Shown here piece after piece: positions 53,736-64,000 of a DNA stretch of 64,000 nt. The translations under genes were made by a program, and so were the position numbers. Under the pieces are notes generated by a model. The model saw only the letters and a list, made by a program, of their open reading frames with translations, ran no database searches and had not been told where the DNA came from. Each line of letters begins with the position of its first letter. The first letter of the stretch is position 1. Source of the DNA: Sorex araneus (taxonomy: Eukaryota; Chordata; Mammalia; Eulipotyphla; Soricidae); NCBI RefSeq assembly GCF_027595985.1, contig NC_073304.1, positions 138,677,262 through 138,741,261 of the forward strand, given 5' to 3'.

Positions 53736-54616
53736 CAGTTGAGTTTTGTTTTTTTTTTTTCTTAAGCCCAGAGAATCTAAGAGAAAACATGGTGACTAAA
53801 AGATCTTTTCTGAAATAACTTATTTCATGTTTTAAGAAGATGGAAACAACTGACCCCCCCTACTTCCTAGAAACAATGCCAACTCAAAGAAAACAGTGAA
53901 ATACTAAAAATAGAAATGCATTCGATTATAAACCTTTGTTTTTTCAAAATCTACCATTCCAGACTCAACTTCTATACTGAAGGAAAAAAAAATTCAGAAT
54001 TCACTGATTCTGGGTTTCCCCCAAATAAGTCTTTGAAAAAAAGCCTACAGGCGCCAGTGTATCAATGAAGCCATGTGCTTACAAGGTACGAGTAAGAATC
54101 CTGGCTGCTCAAAATGGCCACAGCCAGAGAGGGGTGCCAGCCTGTGACAGAACACTCACTGCAGTAGACTAAGCTTCCAGAAAGCAGGGCTTGGTCTCTG
54201 ATCAGTCTCACTGTAGCAAATCAAACCTCAGCCCATCAATACTCCTAAGTGTCTGCTCAATGAAAGGCGCCACTAAATATCTCATCACTCACTGACACAG
54301 TACCAAGGACCCCATCAAAACTGAAGAGGTTGCCTGGCCGAGGAAAATAATGCACACTTGAAGGATCTTAATGTATTTTGGGAAAGAGTTATTTCTTAGT
54401 TCTCTGTAGTTTTTACAAATGTTCTCCCTTTGAATCTCCATTCTCTGGTGAAATAGAGAAATGCAACTGACTTCTCAAGAGTAGCTTTCTCACCCAGCCC
54501 AATCTTGCCAAATTTGAGTAACACAACTACATACTAAAATAATGTTTTACATATATGAATATATTGCCTATAATCAGTGTTGTTCACTTCTTCTGATCTC
54601 CTATCTTTTTGCCTCA

Positions 54617-54815
54617 CCTTTTTTTGGGAGTTGGGGGGTGTATACCTAACAGTGCTCAGGGCTTATTCCTAGCTCTGTGCTCACAAACTAGTCCTGCTGG
54701 TGTTAGAGGAACCATAATGTGGTGCCAGGGATCAAGCCTGGGTCGGGCATGTACAAGGCAAACAAATGGCCTGCTGACTGGACTAGCCTGAACTATCTTA
54801 TCTCTCCAGGCCCTT
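54617..54815 (-). mobile_element. SINE, antisense, with internal insertion
   Basis: Body taacagtgctcagggcttat and head gatcaagcctgggtcgggca, ending tctctccaggccc. About 25 bp longer than typical, with an extra gttagaggaaccataatg segment. Confidence 0.78.
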
Positions 54816-55622
54816 GCCTCACCTTTCTTAATTTCTTCACGGGTAGTGATTCCAACACAGTGTAAATGGATCAGTAGACTGTTTCTCCTAATCTAGAAAT
54901 TGAATGACTGGAATGTCCTGCTATTTTGTGTGATATCTGCTGCAGGATTTTCATAGACATCCTTTTTTAATTTCTTTTTGTTTTGAACTGAATTACCACC
55001 AGCAATGTTCAGTCAATGTTCATGTATGTGATGACGTACTCAGGGGCTACCAGGGCTACAGTCAGCAATGAGCAGGTGCAGGGCAATAAAGTGCCAGAAA
55101 CCAAAAAACTATATCCCCCACCCCTGTAAATATTCTTTTATTAGCTTTTTGGGATTTTTTTCTTGATTTGCTATTGAAAAGTTATGTTTCCCTAGAAATT
55201 TATTTATGTTTCTGCAAAATTACTGACAAGACATAAAAACCAAAGTCATATGATATAGGGTATTATACCCATCTGGATCTTCACATAGATTTAATCAACA
55301 CCTATGACACTGTGCCATTTATTTTTATTTTGCACAAATAATTCATAGTAACCAGTTCTCTTTTCAACATCTACAAACCTATAAAAAAATTCCATTTTAT
55401 GTTATTGATGATGGCTATCTGTGCCCTTTTTCTTTTTATCAATTTTGCTTGCTACTCATCAATACTCATCATCTTTCGTTAAAAAGTTTGGCTTTGCTCA
55501 ATTTTATTGCCGGTTTCACGAATTCCTTATCATTGTTACTTCTTCCTGACTGGTTTAAATTTATTTTTGCTTCTGTTACATTTGAAGACCGATGCCTACT
55601 TGCTAACTAATTTTCATCTTTC

Positions 55623-55804
55623 CTTTTTTTTTTTTTTTTTTTGCTCTTTGGGTCACACCTGGCGATGCACAGGGGCTACTCCTGGCTCTGCACTCAGGAA
55701 TTACTCCTGGCGGTGTTCAGGGGACCATATGGGATGCTGGGGATCAAATCCAGGTCGGCCGCGTGCAAGGCAAACACCTACCCACTGTGCTATAGCTCCA
55801 GCCC
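55623..55804 (-). mobile_element. SINE, antisense, full length
   Basis: An 18-19 base T tract, then the complete body and head (gggtcacacctggcgatgca, aggtcggccgcgtgcaaggc, ending tatagctccagcccc). Well preserved, so fairly young. Confidence 0.92.
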
Positions 55805-57739
55805 CTTTCCTTCTATTTTAAAGAAGTTATGAACTTATCTCTAAATAACAGTTGCATCTCAAGTTTTAGTGTATAATTTTACCATTCAAAATGTTTTTAT
55901 TTTCCTTTGGGGGGGTCTACAAGAAACTACTGCGATCATATTTGATCTAATTTCTAACATAAGAGGGCTTTCTATTCCTCTTTCAATTCATATTTCTAGA
56001 TTAATCAAGTTGGGGTCATGATAGCAGCCCCATGTAATTTCATTTTGATATTTGTTGCAGTTAAGATTGCAGATATGGCCACTATTGAAAAATTTGAAGT
56101 CATATACATATAAATGGTATATGGTTATAGTGGTTACAGTGTATTTATTTATAGTCACAGACCACATTCCTAATTTTTACTTTCACTGTCTCTTCAGCTG
56201 AAAGTTGTAAATAGCAACAGAGTTGAAAATCGGGTGTGACATCTTGATGTTTTAACTGAACCAACATACCTGTAACATGAATGCTGATATATCTGAACTT
56301 TAATCTGAATCTTACTTTGTGTTTTTTCCCACCTGCTCAGGGATTCTTTTGCTCTCCCCCTTGCCCTCATTTTTGGATGTTTGTTTTCCAAGTGTTTCAA
56401 TCCCCCCCTACTATGAGAGGACACACTGCGTCCATCCTTTAGCAATCACCTTTTAAGAAAGAACAAAAATATGCAGGGGTCACCAGGATCCTTAAAGAGA
56501 ACTACTGAGTCAACAGGCCGGGAAAGGAAATGATCATGAGTTCAAATCCCCAAGGTTCTAGGCACCCAGTGAACGAGGCAGCTCCGCAACTTGTGCCTGG
56601 CAGCCCAGTGTCTGTACACCCCCCGGAATGCACAGCACTTCTGGTTTCAACACAGTGTGGTGTGAGAACTGCACAAAGGGACGTGACCCCCACCACCACT
56701 CCCATTCTAGAACAAGCACCACGAGTAAAAAGAAATGCAAAGGCCAGAGCCAGAAAGTATGACTTCTGGCGAGCACAAATGTGAGCACCACAGCCGCTAA
56801 TTTATGTGCCTCAATGAACAGGGAGAGTTCCAGTAAGCATGGTGCAAGCCCCGAAATCAAAGGAGTGCAAAGCTCAGTGAGCACTAAGGCCACATGTGAA
56901 AGCACTGTAGACTCACGTGAGCACCACGGCTCAGGAAGAGGAGGTCACAGCAAAGCATGTGCACCATCTGCCAAAGCAACATAATCATCGCCCACCATGG
57001 TAAGAGAGAGGGAATAATAAAACCCACAACTTTATCCACCCCACTAATTTCATGGTCCCTTTACTGCAGATATCACTATTTTGGTGTGTTTAATCTTTTT
57101 CACCTCTCTTCTTCACTGAAAAACATTCTTTTGCATTGTCCAGATGCCCAAATTGCTTCTTTCTTTATTCTTCGTGGCTTGTGGTCTGTGTATCTCTTTC
57201 CATTTGACATTACTTTCTCTCCAAGAACATCCTTTAGAACGTCTCCAAGAATTGCCTTTAGTGAGTATCTGTCAGTAATTAATTAACTATCTTGGTTTTT
57301 ACTGGTTCTAAAAGTTATCTTCGCTTCTCTCACTCTTGATTTTTTTTCCTTTTGGATGCTGAATCACTACACTTTCCTCATACGGGCTTTTATAGTGACA
57401 GTTATTTTGTTTGGGTATATCATCCCTTCTATAAAATTCTGTATATATGAACTCACTCCAAAAATCCCAATTAGCCACACTCTAAAAATCAAGTCTTCTT
57501 GAGTCTTAATTTACAAATTTGATCTTGCAAATTCATCCATCTGGCTGAATCTGTACATTTTTTTTCTGCTCTATCTTCCAGTTCATCTAGTCTCTGCAAT
57601 TGTGTCTAATCTGCTGCCACTCCCTTCTTTGAAAGCTCTTCCTCAGGTCTCTGAAATTCCATTTCTAGGAACAGGTTCCAATGAAAATGGGGCAAGTGGT
57701 CACACCCAAGTCAGGAACAAGACTTCCTAATTTATAATA

Positions 57740-58055
57740 TAGTGCAATTTCAGTGATAATGAAAGCCCAAATTAGAAACTATCCAAGTACCTGTGCAGAG
57801 TAAAATGGATGAACTGTGATATGTGCGATCTGTACATGTTCAAGAACTAGACGAGACTGACAAGGAATTGGGCCAACGGCATTGAAGAATCACACCCACT
57901 TAACACCGAATGCAAGAACCAAGGGCCTATGCCATCTGATCCCACTGACAGGCCCAAGTATATAGTATAAATAAGAGCCACTGGTCCCCTTGGAACGGGT
58001 TGCAACTGGAGTCAGCACACCAAGAGCTGGGGGCTGGGAGGGGGAGAGAAGTAAT
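57740..58055 (+). mobile_element. Possible ancient L1 3' end
   Basis: Resembles the 3' end of old mammalian L1 families (aactatccaagtacctgtgc, aaaatggatgaactgtgata, ccatctgatcccact, gagctgggggctgggagggg). It is strongly diverged. Assignment is by remembered resemblance. Confidence 0.5.
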
Positions 58056-58570
58056 CTCCTTCTTGACCTGTTCCTTTCAGACAGTAGCAGGTTTGAGGAA
58101 GTCCACTGACTCTAAACTCCTGAATGCAATTTTCTGTAGATTTAAGTACTTTTGCAAAGAGTCAAAAATATATGCATGCCAACTTTGAGAGGGAAAACAA
58201 CCTCACCGCTCTTCATGCCTAGAGAGTTGGTCCCAGCACTTTCACTCCTGCCCTCTCCCGGCCCTTTCATCCATGAGATGTTGCTCCTACCAAGGAGAGG
58301 GAATTGGCTGGAGCCAGAGCAGCCTCCAGCTTCCTGACCCTCACCATATGAGGCCACATCCACTGCTGGCTTCCTCATTCATTTTTAAAAGCTGCACAGA
58401 ACACTACTTAGGAGCTTCCAACTTAAAAGGGATAATGTCTCAAGAAGGAAAAAGAAGTAGCTGGGATTTGCAGTCATGGCTAAAGGGGGCCTTTAAAACA
58501 TCCCTGGACACATCACAAACAATATTCTTGACTAGGGGTGTCAATAATGTAACTATTTTGCTTTGGTTTT

Positions 58571-58704
58571 ATTTTGGGGGTCACAACTGGCAGTGCTCAG
58601 GGACTACTCCCAGCTCTGTGCTCAGGCTACCGTGTGGTGCCTGGGACCCAACCCAGGCCTCCGTGTTAAAGCAGGCACTCAGCACACTGAGCTCTCTCTC
58701 TGGA
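58571..58704 (-). mobile_element. SINE, antisense, diverged
   Basis: Body acaactggcagtgctcaggg and ctcccagctctgtgctcagg with a shortened head (gggacccaacccaggcctcc). Confidence 0.8.
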
Positions 58705-59699
58705 TCAATAATGCTTGTCAGCACTGGCTCCTTCTTCCTTCACAATCACTGTGATTGTAATGAAATTCTGGGTGGAAAAAAAAAAGATGTTCTTCTTACT
58801 ACTATAGGCATCTAGAACGGACAAAAAAATAAAATTGTATTCAACGAAAATAAATCTACATCAAATTTCTATTCAGAAGAAGTCTTAATTGACAAGAAAA
58901 TAGGTTTCTGATACAATGAAGTTGCACATTTTAAACACTGAACGAGAAGTTCAAAAAGCCCCACCACCTGGGCGTGAAGCCAAGAGAGGCTCTGCACCCT
59001 CCTTGGTCTGGTTACCCACCAGAAAGAACTATGAATCTAGGACTTACTTTCCAGTGCTCTGTAAAAGCATAGGTAGGGAGTGGGGGAAACAAAGGAGAGG
59101 ACTGGGCTGCAAGGCCTTTGACCAGCCCTTTCGCTGCCTCCATCTCCCTCCACCTCCCCTAACTTCCCGGTGCAAGTCCTCCAAGCACAAAGAAAACCAC
59201 CTCAGGAAGCTAATCTTATCAACTCCTCTCCCTCAATTTTGACCAAGTCTGACTAAAAGAGAATGGAATGCCTACTCTAAGCAAAAGAATTTCCCTCCTA
59301 AAAATAAGGCACACGCTTGCTTCCTAGATACAAAACCCACCTCTTTTCAGAGGGAGCAGGCACACTGTGCAACCAAAAATAACACTTTGTTGCCTGAGTG
59401 TCACCACCACTTGCCAATTATTCTGCAAGCCCCACCTAACTCAGGTTCATCGGCTCTACAAGGGAAATGAAAGTTACTCACCACCTGCCACCTGGCTCCA
59501 GAACCAGTGAAGAACCCAGGAAAAAGCCAGGCAGGGTGAGGTATAGCCGGATGATGTCTGTGGAGACAGCTCTGAGATGGGCAGACCCAGCCCCGGAAAG
59601 CCCAGTACCCACGCCTCCAGGCACCTGGCATCTGCGGGCAGAGCTGTGACCGTCTGCAATGACAGTACCCCTCCACCGACACGGCTGTTCTTTTCCCAA

Positions 59700-59814
59700 C
59701 TGGAGGGAGCACTCCTGGCAGGGCTTGGAAGAACACACGGATGCCAGGGATCGAACCCCCGCTCAGTCACACGCAAGACAAGTGCCCTATCTGAAGTATT
59801 ATGACTCCGGCCCT
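59700..59814 (-). mobile_element. SINE, antisense, partial
   Basis: Carries gccagggatcgaacccccgc and cacacgcaagacaagtgccc, ending tgactccggccct. The 3' body is mostly lost. Confidence 0.7.
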
Positions 59815-62054
59815 GGAATATGTTTTGTGTGTTGACAGTAGTCCCTAGGAATCCAGACTGGTTGAGGCTAAGTAAGAAAATATTCCTAGAACACAAGCAC
59901 CAGAAAATCATCTCCTGTGGTCCAGCAAAAACAGACCAGTAATCATGCCAACCTCTGCTCTGGACATTGGGGACACTTGGGGCAAACCAACCAGACATAG
60001 GCCTCCACTAGTGGGCGTGCAACCCAGTGAGAGACGCCAAAGTCATTCGCCCCAAGGCATGGCAGGCAGTGTTGATGAAGAGAGAGGCATGCAAAGAGGC
60101 AGCCAAGGAGTCGGGAGAGGGGCACAGCAGGCGCAGGCGCTCTACACTCAGCAATCAGGGGCAAACACTTCACAGATCTGAAGATGCTGGAGGAGTGAAC
60201 CGCGGTGGCCACCTAGTAAGAAACACGCCACAAAAAGTCAGTATCACAGGTAAAGGCCCTCCAGCAGAAATATCTCTGAGAAAAAGGGGAGGCCCAGGTG
60301 CCCGGTGCAGATGACAAGGGGGCAGCAGGACTGAAGTCCAAGGAGAGCAGGGACCATGGACCACTATAGTGGAGCTTCTTGAAGGAGTCACAGGATCTGC
60401 TCCAGGAACAGACTGGAAGGACTTCAGGAGAGAACATTCCGGAGCTAGTGTACTAAGCCAGGAAAATACCCTTTTTGGGGGGCTTAGGGGTGGGGTCTGG
60501 ACCAGGGTGGCACCACATCTGTAAGAATGGGTTAATTCTGGCTCTACTGTGAAGTGTAAGCTGATGGCATTTTCTGGTGTACAGGATCCAAGCAAAAGGC
60601 CAGTTGCCTGGGATAAACCAAAGCCTATAACCTGAAAGATGGAGCCACCTGGAATTTTCTGTTCACATGAGGGGGAAACTGAGCCTCAGGAAGAAAGGTC
60701 AAGTCCAATGTCAAACCACTGATTTCTGGAATTAACCCCCACCCCCACCCCACCCCTGGCTCTTCCCGAAGACCAGGCTCTAGCTAAGGGTGGGAACACA
60801 CTCCCATACTCCTCACTTTCGGATAATGAATGGACAGGTCCCCAGGGCCCATCAAGCATCTAACATTGATTAGGGTGAGAACCGGTGTGCAGGCCGTACC
60901 CAGAGAGGGCAACCACAGTCCTTGGTTTCCATGGAAAATAACAGACCTGGTGTGCCCAGAAATCCTAGTTTCCCCCCAAAGGAACTCCTAAATCTAGAAG
61001 GTAAAGAAAACATGGTTTGTAAAGTCATTCAGTAGTTTACTAATGTGGCGTTGGCAAGAAAAGTCTCATGGGCAGCTCAAGTTCAAGCCATGCAGGGCAC
61101 CAACTGGGAACCAGTCTCAAGGCAGTCCGAGGCTGACCTTGTATACTCACACCTCAACCAGGATTAGCGTATGGAATTTAAAGTTGGGGCTTCGGAGAGT
61201 CATTTCTTCCAACTTTTGAGTCAGCAGAGGGTATTTATTGTGACTATAAATAGCTGATAACTTCCGGTACACTCTTAACAGCCCTCTTCTCTGACCCCGA
61301 GAAAGTAAAAAAGCCTCCTATCAGTCAAGGATTTTTTGTTAAGTGTAGGTTGGTTATTCACAAAGACCACACAAGCACCACCACAAATGCCAAAATCCTA
61401 CCCAAATACTCTCCTGTGAGCTTTCCAAAGTTCCATGGAGTATCACAGTATCCAGCAAACAAGTGACTGCTCAAGTTTGACAATGCCAGCTATCTGAACA
61501 CAAACAGGTCAGTCAAAATAGGCCAACTGAGAAATGACCAAACTTTATGAGCTGCCATTGTTACCCACTGCTAGACAGTTTCGCAGTGTGATTCTTGGGG
61601 TTTTTAAACACCGTGTCTGCTTCCAGACATGGGAACGAGGTTGTGTGCTTCAGGAGGCACAACAGAATTTGTCTACTAAAGAAGACAGCCTCCTAAAAAC
61701 TTTCAGATTTAAAGTTCTGTGATGCTATATGGCCCTCACTGCCCAGACTCTCCTACTACGAATTAGATATTTACTTTGCCTACCAGTGACATGCTTTCTG
61801 CCTAATACCTATTTGCCATGTTTGCTATGTCTGACCATTTTGGTCATTTTGGTGCCATCAGCTCTAAGTCTCTCCAGGGCAGGGCCTGCCCTCCACCCAG
61901 ACACCCCTGTATCCAGATATGTGATTTATAATGTGCACAAAGAGCTGGAGATAAATGCTTTCCAAACATAATTACTTTAATAGACTGAAGTGCAAGATAT
62001 GCTATCAGTTTAGTTTTGACTATGGAATTGATAATTTCAGATGGTTCAACTTAA

Positions 62055-62227
62055 CTTTTTTTTTCTTTTTGGGATACACTGATGATTTTCAGAGGTTACT
62101 CCTGGCTCTGCACTTGGGAATTACAATTGGCGGTGCTTAAGGGACCTTATGGAATGCTGGGGATTGAAACCGGGTCAGCCATGTACATGGCAAACACCCT
62201 AACCACTGTACTATTGCTCCAGCCCCC
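62055..62227 (-). mobile_element. SINE, antisense, full length
   Basis: Full-length antisense copy, ending actattgctccagcccc. A perfect repeat TCAACTTAA flanks it at 62046-62054 and 62228-62236. Confidence 0.9.
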
Positions 62228-62889
62228 TCAACTTAATATTTCTAAGTATTTCAGAGAGACATGATGTTTAGAGAATACCAGTTACTAAAGACCAATACAG
62301 TCCAATAGAAATCCCCACTCAAAGCTCCACTGACCAACACATGGCTCTGGAGCACTTAAAAGTATTCCTAGTACTGTGACAAAGAAACTTGAATTTTAAA
62401 TTTTATTTCAATTATTTTTTAAAAGTTCAAATAGTGTTGACAGATCTTATTCTGCTGAATATCTTGAGAGCACAAGTACAAGTCTTTTGTCCTGATAATC
62501 TTTTCAAAGAATTTTGTGTAGTTAACTGCCTTGGAAGATTGTATAGTATTTCCTGCCAGAGCAGAAATTTGCTTTTTTATGCAGGATAATAAACATTATG
62601 TGTGCCATCAAGGCACACAAGGCCTGTGGCCCACTACTAAAGGCTGGACTTCTTTGGGGCTTCTCAACAGAAGACCACCACTTCCACATTTAAGTTGGTA
62701 TATTTCATTTCCATTTCACTAGAGAGTCTCAAGGATTTGATGTGATCATTCAACTGTGACTGTTCATTGTGCTGTAAGTAATAAGGTTTTATTTGTATTA
62801 TTGACTCTGGAAAAAAAAAAGTTCAAATAGTTCCATGGCCTAAGTGCAGGATAACATAGATCTTTGGAGTTTTGTCTGTTGTTCTTTAT

Positions 62890-63030
62890 TTTCTTGGTTT
62901 TGGAACAACACCTGGAAGTGCTTAGGGCTTACTCCTGGCTTTGTGCTCAAGGATCACTCCACGAGATCATATATGATGCCAGGGAATGAACCTGGATCAG
63001 CTGCATGCAAGGCAAGTGCCTTAGGATCCT
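62890..63030 (-). mobile_element. SINE, antisense, diverged
   Basis: Body aacacctggaagtgcttagg and head gatcagctgcatgcaaggca. The head end is decayed near 63030. Confidence 0.78.
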
Positions 63031-63076
63031 GACCAACACAGATCTTGACAAATTCTTTAGATAAGAACTAGGTCTT

Positions 63077-63252
63077 GGGACTGGCGAAATAGCACAGCAG
63101 GCAGGGCATTTGCCTTGCATGCAGCCGACCCGGGTTCGATTCCCAGCGTCCCATATGGTCCCCTGAGCACCTCCAGGGGATAATTCTTGAGTGCAGAGCC
63201 AGGAGTAACCCCTGTGCATCACCAGGTGTGACCCAAAAATAAAAAAAAAAGA
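63077..63252 (+). mobile_element. SINE, full length, young copy
   Basis: Complete copy with an A-box-like TAGCACAGCAG (63090-63100), B box GGTTCGATTCC (63133-63143) and an A tail. A perfect 14-bp duplication AAGAACTAGGTCTT flanks it at 63063-63076 and 63253-63266. Confidence 0.94.
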
Positions 63253-63825
63253 AAGAACTAGGTCTTATGGATAGCATTTGAGAACCGCCACATACACAGG
63301 GCATGCTTCATAAAAAATTAAAAGCGCCTTCCTGCATTGCTACTTTTTCAACTAATTCCCCAACTGCCGTTCCAACTGAAGTTCTTAATTTCCACCTTCC
63401 AGTGCTGAGTACCCCTTTAGGTAACTACTGCCCCAGCAGGTGAACATTCAGAAGGTTGCTGCTGGGTAACAAAAGCTGGCCTAACACAACCTGACCTGCT
63501 GGCCTTCAAGTTCTAATAAATCTGAACGGGAATAACCATCGCTACTCTATGGGCCAGGGGTCGCAACAGCTGTATCTTGCTGTAATTCACTACCCTACAG
63601 CAAGGCCTATACACATGTCAAAGTTGTGGGAACTGAGTCTGAACAATAAACCTTAAAAACTAAGCTGAGTTCAGCTACAGTTGTCCAATGAGATAAACAG
63701 AAAAATAATGACAGTATTTTCACAGGAGTAGTCTTACCTCATTGAGTCAACAATTGGGATTATGGGACCGGCTTTAAGTATCTCAGGTATAGGCGTTACC
63801 GCTGGATAGTACAGTCTCTATGTTC

Positions 63826-64000
63826 ATCACTGTATCACTGTCATCCCGTTGCTCATCAATTTTCTCGAGTGGGCACCAGTAACGTCTCCATTGTGAGACT
63901 CATTACTGTTTTTGAGTAGTAAACCACGGGTAGCTTGCCAGGCTCTGCCGTATGGGCGGCATACTCTCGGTAGCTTGCCAGGCTCTCCTCTAGGGGCGGA
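63826..64000 (-). mobile_element. Second copy of the chimeric SINE, cut by the window edge
   Basis: Matches the body at 31457-31688 along most of its length (gggcaccagtaacgtctcca, gcttgccaggctctgcc, atactctcggtagcttgcc) and has the repeated tail (catcactgtatcactgtcat). Its head lies beyond 64000. Confidence 0.8.

Larger units (their letters stand above)
42419..64000 (-). other. RRBP1 5'-UTR intron, continuing beyond the window
   Basis: Upstream of the acceptor at 42419 I see no further exon with convincing signals and no CpG island. The stretch is AT-rich with many SINEs, one 3-kb L1, older L1 pieces and simple repeats. The first exon and promoter are inferred to lie beyond 64000. Stretches 42.5-44.1, 46.9-48.3, 53.8-54.6, 58.9-59.7 and 60.3-62.0 kb hold nothing I can name. 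Region 56.5-57.0 kb has recurring gagcaccac words that may be decayed SINE. Confidence 0.65.

Overview
The window is a piece of a mammalian nuclear genome, most likely a shrew (Sorex or a close soricid). It has split genes with GT-AG introns, L1 retrotransposons, long CA microsatellites and many copies of a tRNA-derived SINE. The SINE consensus (a tRNA-like head, then a body rich in 'gagcacc...caggagtaa') is one I associate with Sorex. The species call is inference from memory; the mammalian call is certain. I see no CRISPR array, operon, phage, prokaryotic gene or intact virus.

Two protein-coding genes lie in convergent orientation. On the + strand, 1-7650 holds the 3' end of DSTN (destrin/ADF): an intron, a 77-nt coding exon, a second intron, the terminal coding exon and a 3' UTR. 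After about 3.8 kb of intergenic DNA, RRBP1 (ribosome-binding protein 1, p180) runs on the - strand from about 11.4 kb to beyond the window edge. All 23 of its coding exons can be placed with canonical splice sites. They join into one open frame of 1417 codons plus stop. The start-codon exon (40450-42418) encodes the ER membrane anchor, a basic region and about 44 decapeptide repeats. The other 22 exons encode the coiled-coil rod and the short C-terminal tail. This neighbour pair matches the human 20p12.1 order, as I recall it.

Layout: 1-3962 DSTN intron with SINEs, a U2 snRNA retropseudogene fragment and an L1 3' fragment ending close to the next exon; 3963-7650 the last two DSTN exons; 7650-11410 intergenic, with a tRNA-Arg-like half, a tandemly duplicated TG-rich segment and repeats; 11410-30075 the compact, GC-rich 3' part of RRBP1; 30076-40449 a 10.4-kb intron with very long CA tracts; 40450-42418 the repeat exon; 42419-64000 an AT-rich 5'-UTR intron full of SINEs and L1s, with no CpG island, so the RRBP1 promoter lies beyond 64000.

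The two genes are neighbours but do not form a pathway. Destrin severs and depolymerises actin in the cytosol; RRBP1 binds ribosomes and mRNA on the rough ER. I did not find an undescribed biological system. The best second-look items are the homogenised repeat array in RRBP1, a (TG)n tract in the polypyrimidine position of an RRBP1 3' splice site, an intronic G-quadruplex motif near a 5' splice site, two truncated small-RNA retropseudogenes, a chimeric SINE family, a nested L1 insertion and a 44-bp minisatellite.
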